Assembly (NCBI GenBank): GCA_002633005.1 | Contig: NMRA01000247.1 | Coordinates: 392,958-456,957, forward strand | Direction of reading: 5' to 3' | Origin: Phoronis australis | Taxonomy: Eukaryota; Phoronida; Phoronidae | Length of the DNA stretch: 64,000 bases | In this document: in pieces, positions 35,057-44,747 of the stretch | Numbering within the stretch: position 1 is the stretch's first letter | Layout: each line of letters opens with the position of its first letter | Made by a program: the position numbers and the translations under genes | The notes under the pieces: generated by a model | What the model was told of the DNA's origin: nothing | The model's database searches: none | What the model saw: the letters and a program-made list of their open reading frames with translations, nothing else

Positions 35057-35826
35057 AACTTTTTCTTCGAGCAGTCCCTCGTTCAGTTCCCAAAATTGGT
35101 AATTTGCCATTTTTACAATGCGCACGGCAGGGGATATGATGTCATACCACCTGCCGCGCGCAGTGACTTTGATGTTTTAGTCAGTGCAAGGCATAATTCG
35201 CCGAAAAGCTTCCGGAATATGAATATGAAGCTCCACCGTGGTCACTGTCTAGTCGCAGCGCTGCCAGCCTTGGTTGGTTGGCTGGTTGATTCCTCATTTC
35301 ATGGTGGTTTAGTTTGGTAGTATGTGGTACTGGGCAGTAACCAGTACGATTCGAAGGAGCGTATTTCGATATTTTAGAACATACCTGTAATACAGTCTAT
35401 ATAACAAGGGATTGTTTACTTGACCTGTTATAGGTCAAATATCATCTCACTACTCTGTTTTAATGAAAGTCTTGTTTTGGTTCTTAATGTTGCCAACCAC
35501 TCTGCTGGCTGCATGCCTTCGGCATCCTCAGGCAATGATGCATTACCTACATTGTGATTGGCTGCTAACCAACATTTGTTTGGATCACGCGTCATGTAGT
35601 GGCGACATTGAGAACTGTGACAAAACGTCCATTAAAGCAAGCTACTTGTACTACAGAACTAGACATTGACCACCAACTTTTTCTTCGAGCAGTCCTTCGT
35701 TCAATTCCCACTATCAGAAACTGATCATTTTTACACAGCGCACACCAGGGGATATGACATCATACACCCTGCAGCGCGTGAGAGGCATAATTAGCCAAAA
35801 ACCTTCCTGTGTATGAAGCACTTATA
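35057..35826 (+). repeat. pair of ~150-170-bp direct repeats, about 617 bp apart
   Basis: 35057-35231 and 35674-35826 share AACTTTTTCTTCGAGCAGTC, CGTTCA(G/A)TTCCCA, CATTTTTACA, CAGGGGATATGA(T/C)(G/A)TCATAC, CGCG and GCATAATT(C/A)GCC in the same order. The interval between them (35232-35673) has no recognisable coding frame. The arrangement could be two SINE-type insertions, a segmental duplication or a short LTR-like pair. Confidence 0.6.
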
Positions 35827-35990
35827 GGATCTTCACCGTCTGTAGTTCAACTAGAGATGGAGGTCAATGTCTACTACAGAACATGTAGTCGCCCCACACC
35901 TTTCTTTATGAATAGGTTCTTTATAGGTATGTTATAAATAATCAACATAAATTCCTGTGGTCTCATTGGTCAGTAATGTAACACATCTGA

Positions 35991-36345
35991 GGGCTGTTTT
36001 TTGAAAAGCCTATTGACTTATGTCTACAATCAGTCTACAGAAGGCTTAGTCTGGTTCATGAAATCAGGCTAAGACTAAAAGTCAGAAAATGTGTTTATAG
36101 ACTACAGCTCAAAGCTAAAAACACAGAAATCTGTTGCATGCATGGGATTAGACTAAAAGCCAAAAAAACGAAAAGATCAACGTTTGTCTACACTCTTCAA
36201 GAAACAGTGCCTAGGGTGGATTTGTGTCTTTTAGTTTTGAGTTGCAGATCATGTTTCTGACTCAGTTTTAGCCTGAATTTGTGAGACAGGCATCCGTAGA
36301 CTGATTCTTAACTAAAAGACAATTGACACCTCAAGAAATGGCCCC
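35991..36345. mobile_element. 355-bp element with ~90-bp imperfect terminal inverted repeats
   Basis: The left end GGGCTGTTTTTTGAAAAGCC...ATCAGTCTACAGA...CAGGCTAAGACT is mirrored by the right end, which read inward gives GGGGCCATTTCTTGAGGTG...ATCAGTCTACGGA...CAGGCTAAAACT. No ORF. MITE-like; the superfamily is not certain. Its GGGGCCATTTCTTGA start resembles Harbinger-type miniature elements. Confidence 0.6.
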
Positions 36346-36349
36346 AGCT

Positions 36350-38180
36350 CTGACTCAAAGTGGAGCTGAAGGTCCATCAGATATTTAGAGCAGATTTTGG
36401 GGCAAAAATTCTTATTGAGTATGGTATGACGGTACACTCATGGAACACTGAAGTCTTACATGGTTACATTTCATTTCGTTTACCTCCCTTTGTCAAGATC
36501 CTTGTCACAGGGAGAAATTGAGGATGAATCCATGAGTCATCTGCAATCTTATCATCTGCGATCTTATGCTGTTGAGTTTTGATCTGATGTCTTATGAATT
36601 CCTTATTTTCAGCCAGACCTGCTGATACTATCATGTTCACTTGGAATTCCTATTGTTAGCTTGAGTTTGGGTAGTTAAGTGTACAGTAGTTGTTTCTAAT
36701 ATTGTAGATGGACAGCTTGTAAGTCCAGTCTTGCAGTATACCAATTAGTCCAAGCTTGATTTGAATGCCATTTGGAACACGACTTGATGCTGCAAACCAC
36801 ATACCACTCAAAGAATGCATGAAATACGACCCAGTAATTTCCTGTATGGGCTCATGGGCCTTTATTAAGGGCTTCATTGTTTGAAATGATATCCTTATTT
36901 CATTAAAAGAGGCACTGATTTCACATTCGCTGGTCACTAAATTTCTTTAAGAAAACATGATGTTTGTGTTGTTCCACCGTTGCATAGTGACGTGACCCAA
37001 GATTTTCTAAATCAGTCAATACTTACTATTATTACTCTGCATGTCCTAGTGTAGAGTAGTTTTATTCTGCGTCTTATTTTTCTTATTCTTAACCAAGTGT
37101 GAGGCTAATAAGTCCTAAACTAGGCGTGCAATTCTGATAACACGCAGTGTTTTTGGTACCTGGACTTGTTAGGTGTCGACACACATACAGTTCTTGAAAC
37201 AACCTTACACGTTGAATGACAAAACTTTGTCAAAAATGATGAGAAAGCAAAAATTCGTAGTGTCCCATGTCCCAGAATAGTAATACAATTAAAACATCAA
37301 TTCCCTTTTTCCAAACTGAAGATATTGCCTCAAATTGAAAAAAATCAAATGTTAGAAAACATAGATGCTGATGAATGCTTATACGCCCTGGTTCACACAC
37401 AAAAGAAGCTAAACTGTTGGTCACGGCTAAAATGGCGGAATCATGTTGAAATATTTGTGTACACTATGTGGCGGGTCGCTATATTTTATCATTATTCTAC
37501 CGTATTAACCTTGAGTAACAGTTTAGCTTCTTTTATTTGAAAAACATGTTTTTCACTCTCAATACTAAGTTTAGTGCCTCTTTGATGCGCTTTATGGCTA
37601 CATGTTTCACTCAAGACTGCATTCTCCCTGCACATACTGTTACATCATGCATGATATTTAGATAATCATAATCATAGTTTTAAATGTGAACATTAAAGGC
37701 CATCTGTAGACATAAGTCTTTCTTTCTCATGCCCAAATTGTCCATGCATTGATTCAGAACTTACTTTTCAACATTACAGGACGCTTTTTTACCCTGTGCC
37801 TTCTGAGAGGGAAATGGAAAATCCCCCCAACCCCAGTCACCACCAATTCCTTTCACGTTTTACAAAGTCATTTGTCTAAATCGGACAGTTTAGAAAACCT
37901 GCATGCTAAATGTGTTATCTGTTTCTATCCATTGATTTTTGTACTGCATTTTATTGCATTATTTTCAATGTAGATCTGTTTTTTCATCTGTTTGGTGAAA
38001 TAACACATTTTTGCAATTAGCACGGAATTGATAAATAAAATTTGACACGTTTTAATATGACCGTTGGTAAAATTCACATGGAAATATCCTGTTTTGTTTC
38101 TAACTCTCTTGAGCTTCACTGGATGTGACAACTTACACAAAATCATATACAAGTTTGGCCAGTCTGAATTATCTTTTTTG
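36350..38180. other. intergenic, possible ATP6V0E promoter side, no gene seen
   Basis: No coding exon recognised. The ATP6V0E start codon lies in an exon with its own 3' splice acceptor (CTTTCAG, ending 38187), so a non-coding first exon and promoter should lie in or upstream of this interval. They could not be pinpointed. Confidence 0.3.
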
Positions 38181-38203
38181 CTTTCAGATTTGAATCAGAA
38201 GTG

Positions 38204-40624
38204 ATGGCTGCAGGTGTCGAGATACCACTCATTGTTATGACCGTCTTTTGGGTCATTGTTGGTGGTATTTGTCCTTGGCTTGTTCCCAAAGGGCCCAACA
38301 GAGGGTATGTGCATTGTTTTTTCTGTGGTGGTCTGAACATAACCTTCTTTATAACAACTTTATAATTAGCTATTGACCTTTTGTATTACATCAAGAAATA
38401 AACATAAGTGAGGGCAAGCTCAACGTAGCCTGAAATCTACAGGTGGGGAGTTATTCATGAGAGCCAGTGGTCAATTTGGAATTCTTTATTCAAGGGTAAT
38501 TATGGAGAACCTTTTGAACATTCTACAAAATACTTCTCACTCGCTACAAATACTTGTGCCATGTCAAAATATTCTGGTGCGTCTAATGGGTTAGTATAGT
38601 ATAGTATATTTATTCAATAACTAGGCCTCCGGCCCTTGTTACAATCAAATCATCAAATACAATAAAGGTAAGTGTCAAACACTAGAAGTAAACCGAATTC
38701 TTCTTCGCTTGAATGCAAAATGAACATATTTACATGTTGACCATATCAGATCTTTTTCCTCCATAGTCATGAGTCTGTTGAATTTTGTAACATTGGGGTT
38801 GTTGTAGCTCCATGCAGGCAAATATCGTTTCCTTAGGTTATCGTAGAATGGGCATTCGATAACAAAATGATATTCTGACTCGACATATGTCGAGTTAGTC
38901 CAGCTTGTGTGGCAAGGTCTCTTTGTGTATGGTTAAAACTTTTACCGTGCACTGTAAATGTTTTGTGGATGGCGGTGAGTATTCCCACCCTCTGTTTAGT
39001 ATTCCACTGTGTGAAAAGTTCTCTGCGACCTGTGGTAAGTTTTTGTTTGCCACTCCTGCTGTTGGAAGCCACGGCAACCACTGGATCTTTGTGAAGTTTT
39101 GCAGCAATCATTTTTATCATGGAGAGAGCAGATGTGAATTTTTGGACTGAACTATCTACTATTGTGCCACCTGGTGGCAGTTTTAGCTTGTAATAGCCTT
39201 TATATTTGCTAGGTTCCTTGATGGATTTTCATGAAACTTAATTGCTCTCAAGGAGAGGGTAACACCTAAGGTGTTGTTTCTCCTGTTTGATGTTCATTTT
39301 TTCATATTCACCTTTCTATTTGAGAAACCACTTGCAGGATACTCGTGAAATTTGACAGACATGTTCCCATTAAATATTTCTTGGATGATGCTGTTTTCTG
39401 GACAAATGTGACTTGCGTGTCTCCTAGTGGCAATTTTAGTTTCCTTTCCGTGTGCTTTATCTCAAGTTCCTTCATGAATCTTCATAAAATTTGGCTGGAT
39501 GGCATTTGTCTTGTTTCTCTGAATTAAAACTCTGAATTTACTTTCTCAAAAAATATAATAACCTGTAAACTACCTGTTAAATTTTGAACTACCTGTAATG
39601 TTATCTAGTTAATTTATTGAATTCTTCTACTTTGTTAATAATTTGTTGTTACCATTGGTTACAGAATTATACAGACAATGTTGGTGACTACAGCAGTTGC
39701 ATGCTATTTATTGTAAGTAACTCTATCTTCAGAAGTCTATTCATTCACATGTACACCCAATCACCACCCATGGGAGTTAGGTTTGCTGGAAACGTAGCAG
39801 TTAAGTGTAGGGGTGTCTAGGATGTCAACTCATCCACCATGCATAATTTGTGGAGCTGAGATGGAAAACAGCATGAAAAAATCCACAGTATGGATATAAC
39901 AGTTGTGATGTACATTGTATTAAGAAGGTGGTTTGGAAACAAAGACTCAATTGGGTTTATACATGAGTGAATCTTGATTTTTTTACACTGTGAATTGCAG
40001 TGAGAAAAAAACAGCAGGTCGACCAACTGAATCCTGCTGCCTCAAATGCTGAATGGATCACCATGTTGGTTGGTGTTTCACTTACCAAAGCATTAGAGAA
40101 GAATACTTTTGAAGTAAAGCAGTAAAACACTCACGAAATTTTTCGAGCTGGCTAATAGTCTTGCTGAGTATCAGTAGTCAATTACAAGCACAAGGTCTGT
40201 TGAAATGGGCTTGTAGAATATCCAAGTAACATGTTGGTCATTTTGTAGAAGTATTTCTCATACATTCCAACACTACATTCCTACTACTATAATTATTCAG
40301 TGAACCAGCTGTTTCATGCAACCTGCTGTTTATTTACTTTTAAAATTCTCATTTCGTGTTGCTTAATGACAAACTAAGAGAGTGCAATGACTTGGTAAAT
40401 TCGTAAATTTACAGTACTCTTTATATATAGCTGTGCCGAGTTGGAGAATAAGCTTTCATTTTTTACTCAGTAAACTAAACATGCATACAAAATGAGCTGT
40501 TGTTGCTTCTAGTTGGTTGACAACGTTCCTAGCCCAGCTTAACCCACTGTTTGGCCCTGAATTAGAGAGTACTACACTGACCATAGTACAACACGAATGG
40601 CCTGCCCCAGCAGACATAAAGTAA
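38204..40624 (+). CDS. ATP6V0E: V-type proton ATPase subunit e
   Basis: Three coding exons, 38204-38304, 39665-39712 and 40513-40624, join in phase (2, 2) at GT/AG sites and give 86 residues (human e1 has 81). The protein is the small hydrophobic V0 subunit e: first membrane span at about residues 7-27 ([20 protein letters not shown]), the family hallmark PKGPNRG at 29-34, second span at about 36-58 ([14 protein letters not shown]) and [11 protein letters not shown], matching human [11 protein letters not shown]. The C-terminal tail after that is longer than and different from vertebrates. It is part of the membrane sector that translocates protons in endosomes, lysosomes and Golgi. The first coding exon starts 16 bases before the ATG at an acceptor, so a 5' non-coding exon exists. 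The TAA is followed by G|GTAAGT, suggesting an intron in the 3' UTR. Confidence 0.95.
38600..38900 (-). mobile_element. 3' end of another LINE reverse-transcriptase ORF
   Basis: On the minus strand 38893-38675 encodes [20 protein letters not shown] and later [20 protein letters not shown] ending in FKRRRI...TGA, the usual C-terminus of LINE reverse transcriptases (E-x-H-F-x2-x-C-P-x-Y-x3-R). It differs from the remnant at 11.7-12.5 kb, so two LINE lineages are present. It is 5'-truncated, in the first coding intron of ATP6V0E and antisense to it. Confidence 0.7.
39150..39530 (-). repeat. inverted copy of the ~145-bp unit family
   Basis: Read on the minus strand: GTTTCATGAAAATCCATCAAGG, then CTAAAACTGCCACCAGGTGGCAC (39164-39177, a perfect CTCF-type core), and, nearer 39.4-39.5 kb, AAATTTTATGAAGATTCATGAAGG with CTAAAATTGCCACTAGGAGACAC. 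The order matches the units of the array at 23490-25190. It lies in the intron between the first two ATP6V0E coding exons. Confidence 0.55.
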
Positions 40625-43070
40625 GGTAAGTCACAACTTCTTTCATGCTTGGACAATATTATTCTAGCTTTCCTGGCCTACCGTAGTCACGGTTCCGCAC
40701 TAAGCTTGTTAGCGATGGTGCAGATGTTTGTACACTTTCAGATTATTGTCCAATCTGTGTTATCATGCGCAAACTGTGATGTGTTTGTTTTGATGACTTG
40801 TCTATAAGAAAACTGTTTCGCTTGATGACGGCATTTGCTAAAGATAGTAAAGGTTGCATTATGATACTTGCCAGGAATTTTATTCAAGTTTTCACAGTAA
40901 TGGTTATCAAGGTTTTCCAAACTTGGAATTCAATGTCTAAAAAGGTGACTGGCACAACAATTTTATTCCATTTTGCCTCATTCATCAGAAGTCTTTCCAG
41001 CTGTTTGAGTAATGATTAGGAAAGAAGCATGAAATGTCATATAATAAAACAAATAAAGGTCAATCCGTGAGGCATGTTAGGCTGCGTGAACCTCAGGGAA
41101 ACCAATGTTGTTCTCTGTCTGTCCATTTCACCTGAGCTGAATTCCGTAGATGCAAGAATCCAGCAAAGGAAACTAGTGTGATCTTGCATTTCATTTATTG
41201 CAGTATTACATGGTGATGTGTTGCCATGGTTTGCAGTTTCACGAAGATCTCGCGTCAGCAGAACGCATGTCTGATATTGCCCATGTACAAAGTGTTTCTC
41301 TCTTTTCCAGATTTCTAGCAAACTCTTAAAGAAGTGCAATGTAAATAGGTGGATAGATGCCGTGTACAGAGAGACTATCATGTGTACATGGACTAGCTAA
41401 TTGAATGGTGTCTCATTACAAACTACAACAGAGGAAGAACCACGTGTACAGCAGCATGTTTAGTGACGTACTTTTAGTGACGTCTTGCATGGGAACTGGA
41501 TTTTATTTCATTTTGTTTAATTTTCCAAATACTATTGTAGGAAACTGGGAACTTTTCTTTTAGTGTAATCATCGAAATCTTGAAACGATCGAGTTAAAAA
41601 GATACAATAGTTCATTTCAATCGAATATCATAAATTTATTCTGGAGGATGGGGTTTACGGTAAAAATGCCATGAGTTTTGTAGCTGTATTTGTTGGGGCA
41701 TACATATTCCAGAGTCATAGGCAGATTCACGATTTCACATGAAGGAAAACTGCCTTGTTGTTGGTCAAGTGTAGTTACAACTGTTTCATCATGATGATGA
41801 TCTCGTTTGAAAGTGTGTGAGAGTCATCACCTAAGATACAGGCAATCCAGTTCATTGATATAACAGTGACACCATCTTTTAGTGTTTGGAAGAACTACAC
41901 TTCCTGGACATGCACAATTTTATATTTACTAGCATTCTGGTTATATTTGAACGCACCCTTTGTTTAGATATGTGAAATTTACTGCAAATGCATACAGTCT
42001 ATCTCAGTCTAAAGGTTTTCTGAGATTAAGTACTTCAATCTGTGCATTCATATGTTCATGTAAACTTTCCGTTGTAACATTCTAGCATACAGTGCGATCA
42101 GTTGGAAAATGGATATGCCTTGTAATCAGTTTAATAAGAAAATGAGAGCTTGATATGCTGGTTAAAAGCTGTACAAGATTGTCTCTGCTTAGTCAAATGT
42201 TCTGTGTTTACTGTAAACAAGTGTAAAGTTGCTTTGTGTTGGTTATTATGTACAATATATATTTATTGATGTATCTGTGTAATATTTCAAATGTGTCTGA
42301 AACTGGTTTGTTTTGTGAATGCTCAAGCAAGCGGATCTCGCTCAATTTAAACAGAAAACATATTAACCAGCGACATATGGTGACCATAGCTGCAGCTTCA
42401 GGGAGTGTTTAGAACAAGATAAAGGCAATCAGACAAAACACTGTTTCTGTGTCATGACACCTAATTCTGTTAACTGCAAAAATGTCTAGTTAGAACAATT
42501 ATCAGGGCAAAATTCTAATTGCACAATGGCTGAGTCACCTTGCCAACTTTTTTTCTTCTCAGTCACGAGGGAAGACTGCTCTGACGATGAATTCGGTTTC
42601 CACTCGTGTTCAGGGAATTCTGGGTCATTTTGTCCGACTACTCTTGGCCTGTATTGTATCTCCAGAGTTTACAGTCTCACCTATCGGCCATTGTTCACTG
42701 CGTTATATTTGTCAAACATGAACACATCTGGGCACAAATTATTATTTAGTCAACTTCTTTAAAGTTCAAGAACTCATGTCTACAAAAAGTGTACAGTACA
42801 CAGTTTTAGCTTGTGATGTGTGTCCGATGATATATAATACATACGTCATTGTTTTTTACTAGCAATATCTTTAAAATTAGCGCGTAAATAATCGTGCTGA
42901 GCGTTACCTCAATAGAAACATTGGTTCATTTCAGTTCCAACTGCTTTGATTTCTGGTCTCTCCCCCTCACAATGCATTTTGATGTGTACCTGTACAGTCT
43001 CTTCTCTACCTGTGTCGCTTGTTTTGTGTTTGTAACTGTTTCCTTGAGAATGGTTTAATAAAAAAACGAA
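40625..43070 (+). promoter_or_regulatory. ATP6V0E: 3' region of ATP6V0E with candidate poly(A) signals
   Basis: A donor GTAAGT at 40626 directly follows the stop codon, so part of this stretch may be a 3' UTR intron; an acceptor candidate is TCTCTCTTTTCCAG ending about 41310. AATAAA occurs at 41043 and 41052, and again at 43057. If the intron is not removed, the transcript could end at 41.05 kb; if it is, at 43.06 kb. No other gene was seen in this stretch. Confidence 0.35.
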
Positions 43071-43079
43071 ACTTTGGAT

Positions 43080-44276
43080 TGGATAGATATGTCGTTATTT
43101 ACTTACGCGCTAATTTTAAAGTTCGTGCTTCTGTTCTGGCCTAAATCAAATGTGAGCAATATCTTTGCCATCCTGGTTTTGTTCACCTGTGGTCGTAACT
43201 AACAAATCGAGGTTTTGGCAGAACGTGAAGCTAAAAGAAGGTTTTTGGTGACGGACCTACACATTTTTATTTCGTGACTGAAGAAATGAAATCATGATAA
43301 CCTTTGGCGTTACTTGCGCTACTTTTCATCTCATTCGTTGTCCTAATGCATTATTTTGCTTCCCAACTATGGTGATATATACCATTAATAATGACATTTC
43401 TTTCCGTGCGCGATTTTTCGTGTTTTACTCAAAAATGTTCTTAAATTACGTTTCAACGTCAAATGAATTGATTTTACAGTTCACCTTCAAAACAAGAAAG
43501 AACGATTTACGGTAACTAGTGTTCTTCAGTCGACTTTTCTGGCGCAGGAACCAGCGAACGAAGGAAAACGGAAGTTAGCAATTGTTGCGATGGGAAATAC
43601 TGACCCAAAAATGCGCCGAAGTACAGGCGGGAAATAGAAGGAGGGAGTTGCAAAAGTAGTACCGTTGTTCGATTCATGAGTTCCCCATTCTAATTTGCGG
43701 TGGACATTGGCTTTTGGAGGAAGTGGCCGGAATCCGCGCTATTGATAGACAGACCAACAAGAAACTAAGGCGGCACTTCCTAGCAAATTTGTCCGGAAGT
43801 CGTATTCATCCTGTTATATTCATATAAATGCACTTGACAAATTTCACAAAGATCCAGCAAGCCGGGTTTACGAGATGCTTACAGGTGCACCGAACACGGT
43901 CGCCGAATAGAGATGACGACGCCAATTAGCAGCACTGATGTGATAGGCCGTAATGATAGGCCAACACTGAACGTTGGACCGATGTGGTTAGAAAACAAAA
44001 CTGAATGAAATCTGACACAAAATTAGTACCATTAAAAGTTACGAGTTCCCTTGGGTTAGGCAAATGGGTTACTAAAAGTTGTTAACTAATGGCGTTATAC
44101 GTCGTTATTGGTTGCTGCTAAATTTGTGGAGCGATAATTTGCTTCGGCCTTTAAACTTATCTTCATCTCATAGGTCTGTTTGTTTTCTCGCGGATTCTTC
44201 AATCAAGGCTGTTCTCAAGGTTGCGTGCAGTTCACAACAAGTTACCAAATTGCTTTCACTTCATTATAGATTTTTA
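43080..44276. other. intergenic, one repeat fragment, no gene seen
   Basis: Holds a fragment of the ~145-bp unit family at 43775-43930 and otherwise nothing supported. The minus-strand gene at 44748-46541 should have its 3' UTR here or just above; CGAAATAAAAATG on the minus strand at about 43263-43275 contains an AATAAA that could serve it. Confidence 0.3.
43775..43930 (+). repeat. fragment of the ~145-bp unit family
   Basis: GTCCGGAAGTCGTATTCATC, TATTCATATAAATGCACTTG, ACAAATTTCACAAAGATCC and GTTTACGAGATGCTTACAGG follow the order of the B-type unit in the 23490-25190 array. The CTCF-type core is decayed (GGCACTTCCTAGC). Confidence 0.5.
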
Positions 44277-44420
44277 AATTTGTTTCAAGAAAAAACAAAT
44301 TTCTGAGCAAATTTTGCCTCGGCTAAGCTGTCATCTTCCCCAAAGGACGTGGAAAAATGAACAAAATGGCGCGTGCGCGTGTCTGGAGCGTAGCCTACTA
44401 AAAACGGTCTGAGCTTCATA
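44277..44420 (+). repeat. dispersed repeat with AAATGGCGCGTGCGC core, copy 2
   Basis: TTTGTTTCAAG ... TAAGCTGTCATCTTCCCC ... AAAGGACGT ... AAAATGGCGCGTGCGCGTGTC ... AAACGG, the same order as at 21014-21175. Class unknown; the match extends over about 140 bp with indels. Confidence 0.45.
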
Positions 44421-44747
44421 TTGAAAGATAAAGCTTGACTGACTATTAAAAGAAATACATAATCACAGTTACTTCTTCGTATGTTATTCTTTAGACTTTT
44501 ACTGATATCCGGTCCAGTTATCTCCACACGCAACCGCATGCGGAATTTGCAGACAGAGAAGGCATGTAATATCGGGCTTCAAAAGCAATGCTAACTGACC
44601 ATTTCTGCTTCTGTTATGCTTCCTTTAAAATATCTCTTTGCCATACTATTTTGGAGCGGACCCACGAAATGTCGATGTGCTCGACATATGTTGCCACGCA
44701 ACCCTTGTTGAGACAGTAATTCTCCATAAGCAAAAGTGGTTGTTAGC

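Noticed and set aside
38905-39150. Overlapping plus- and minus-strand frames of 60-95 codons
   Set aside because: They sit upstream of a LINE remnant in an ATP6V0E intron and do not continue its reading frame; probably decayed element sequence.
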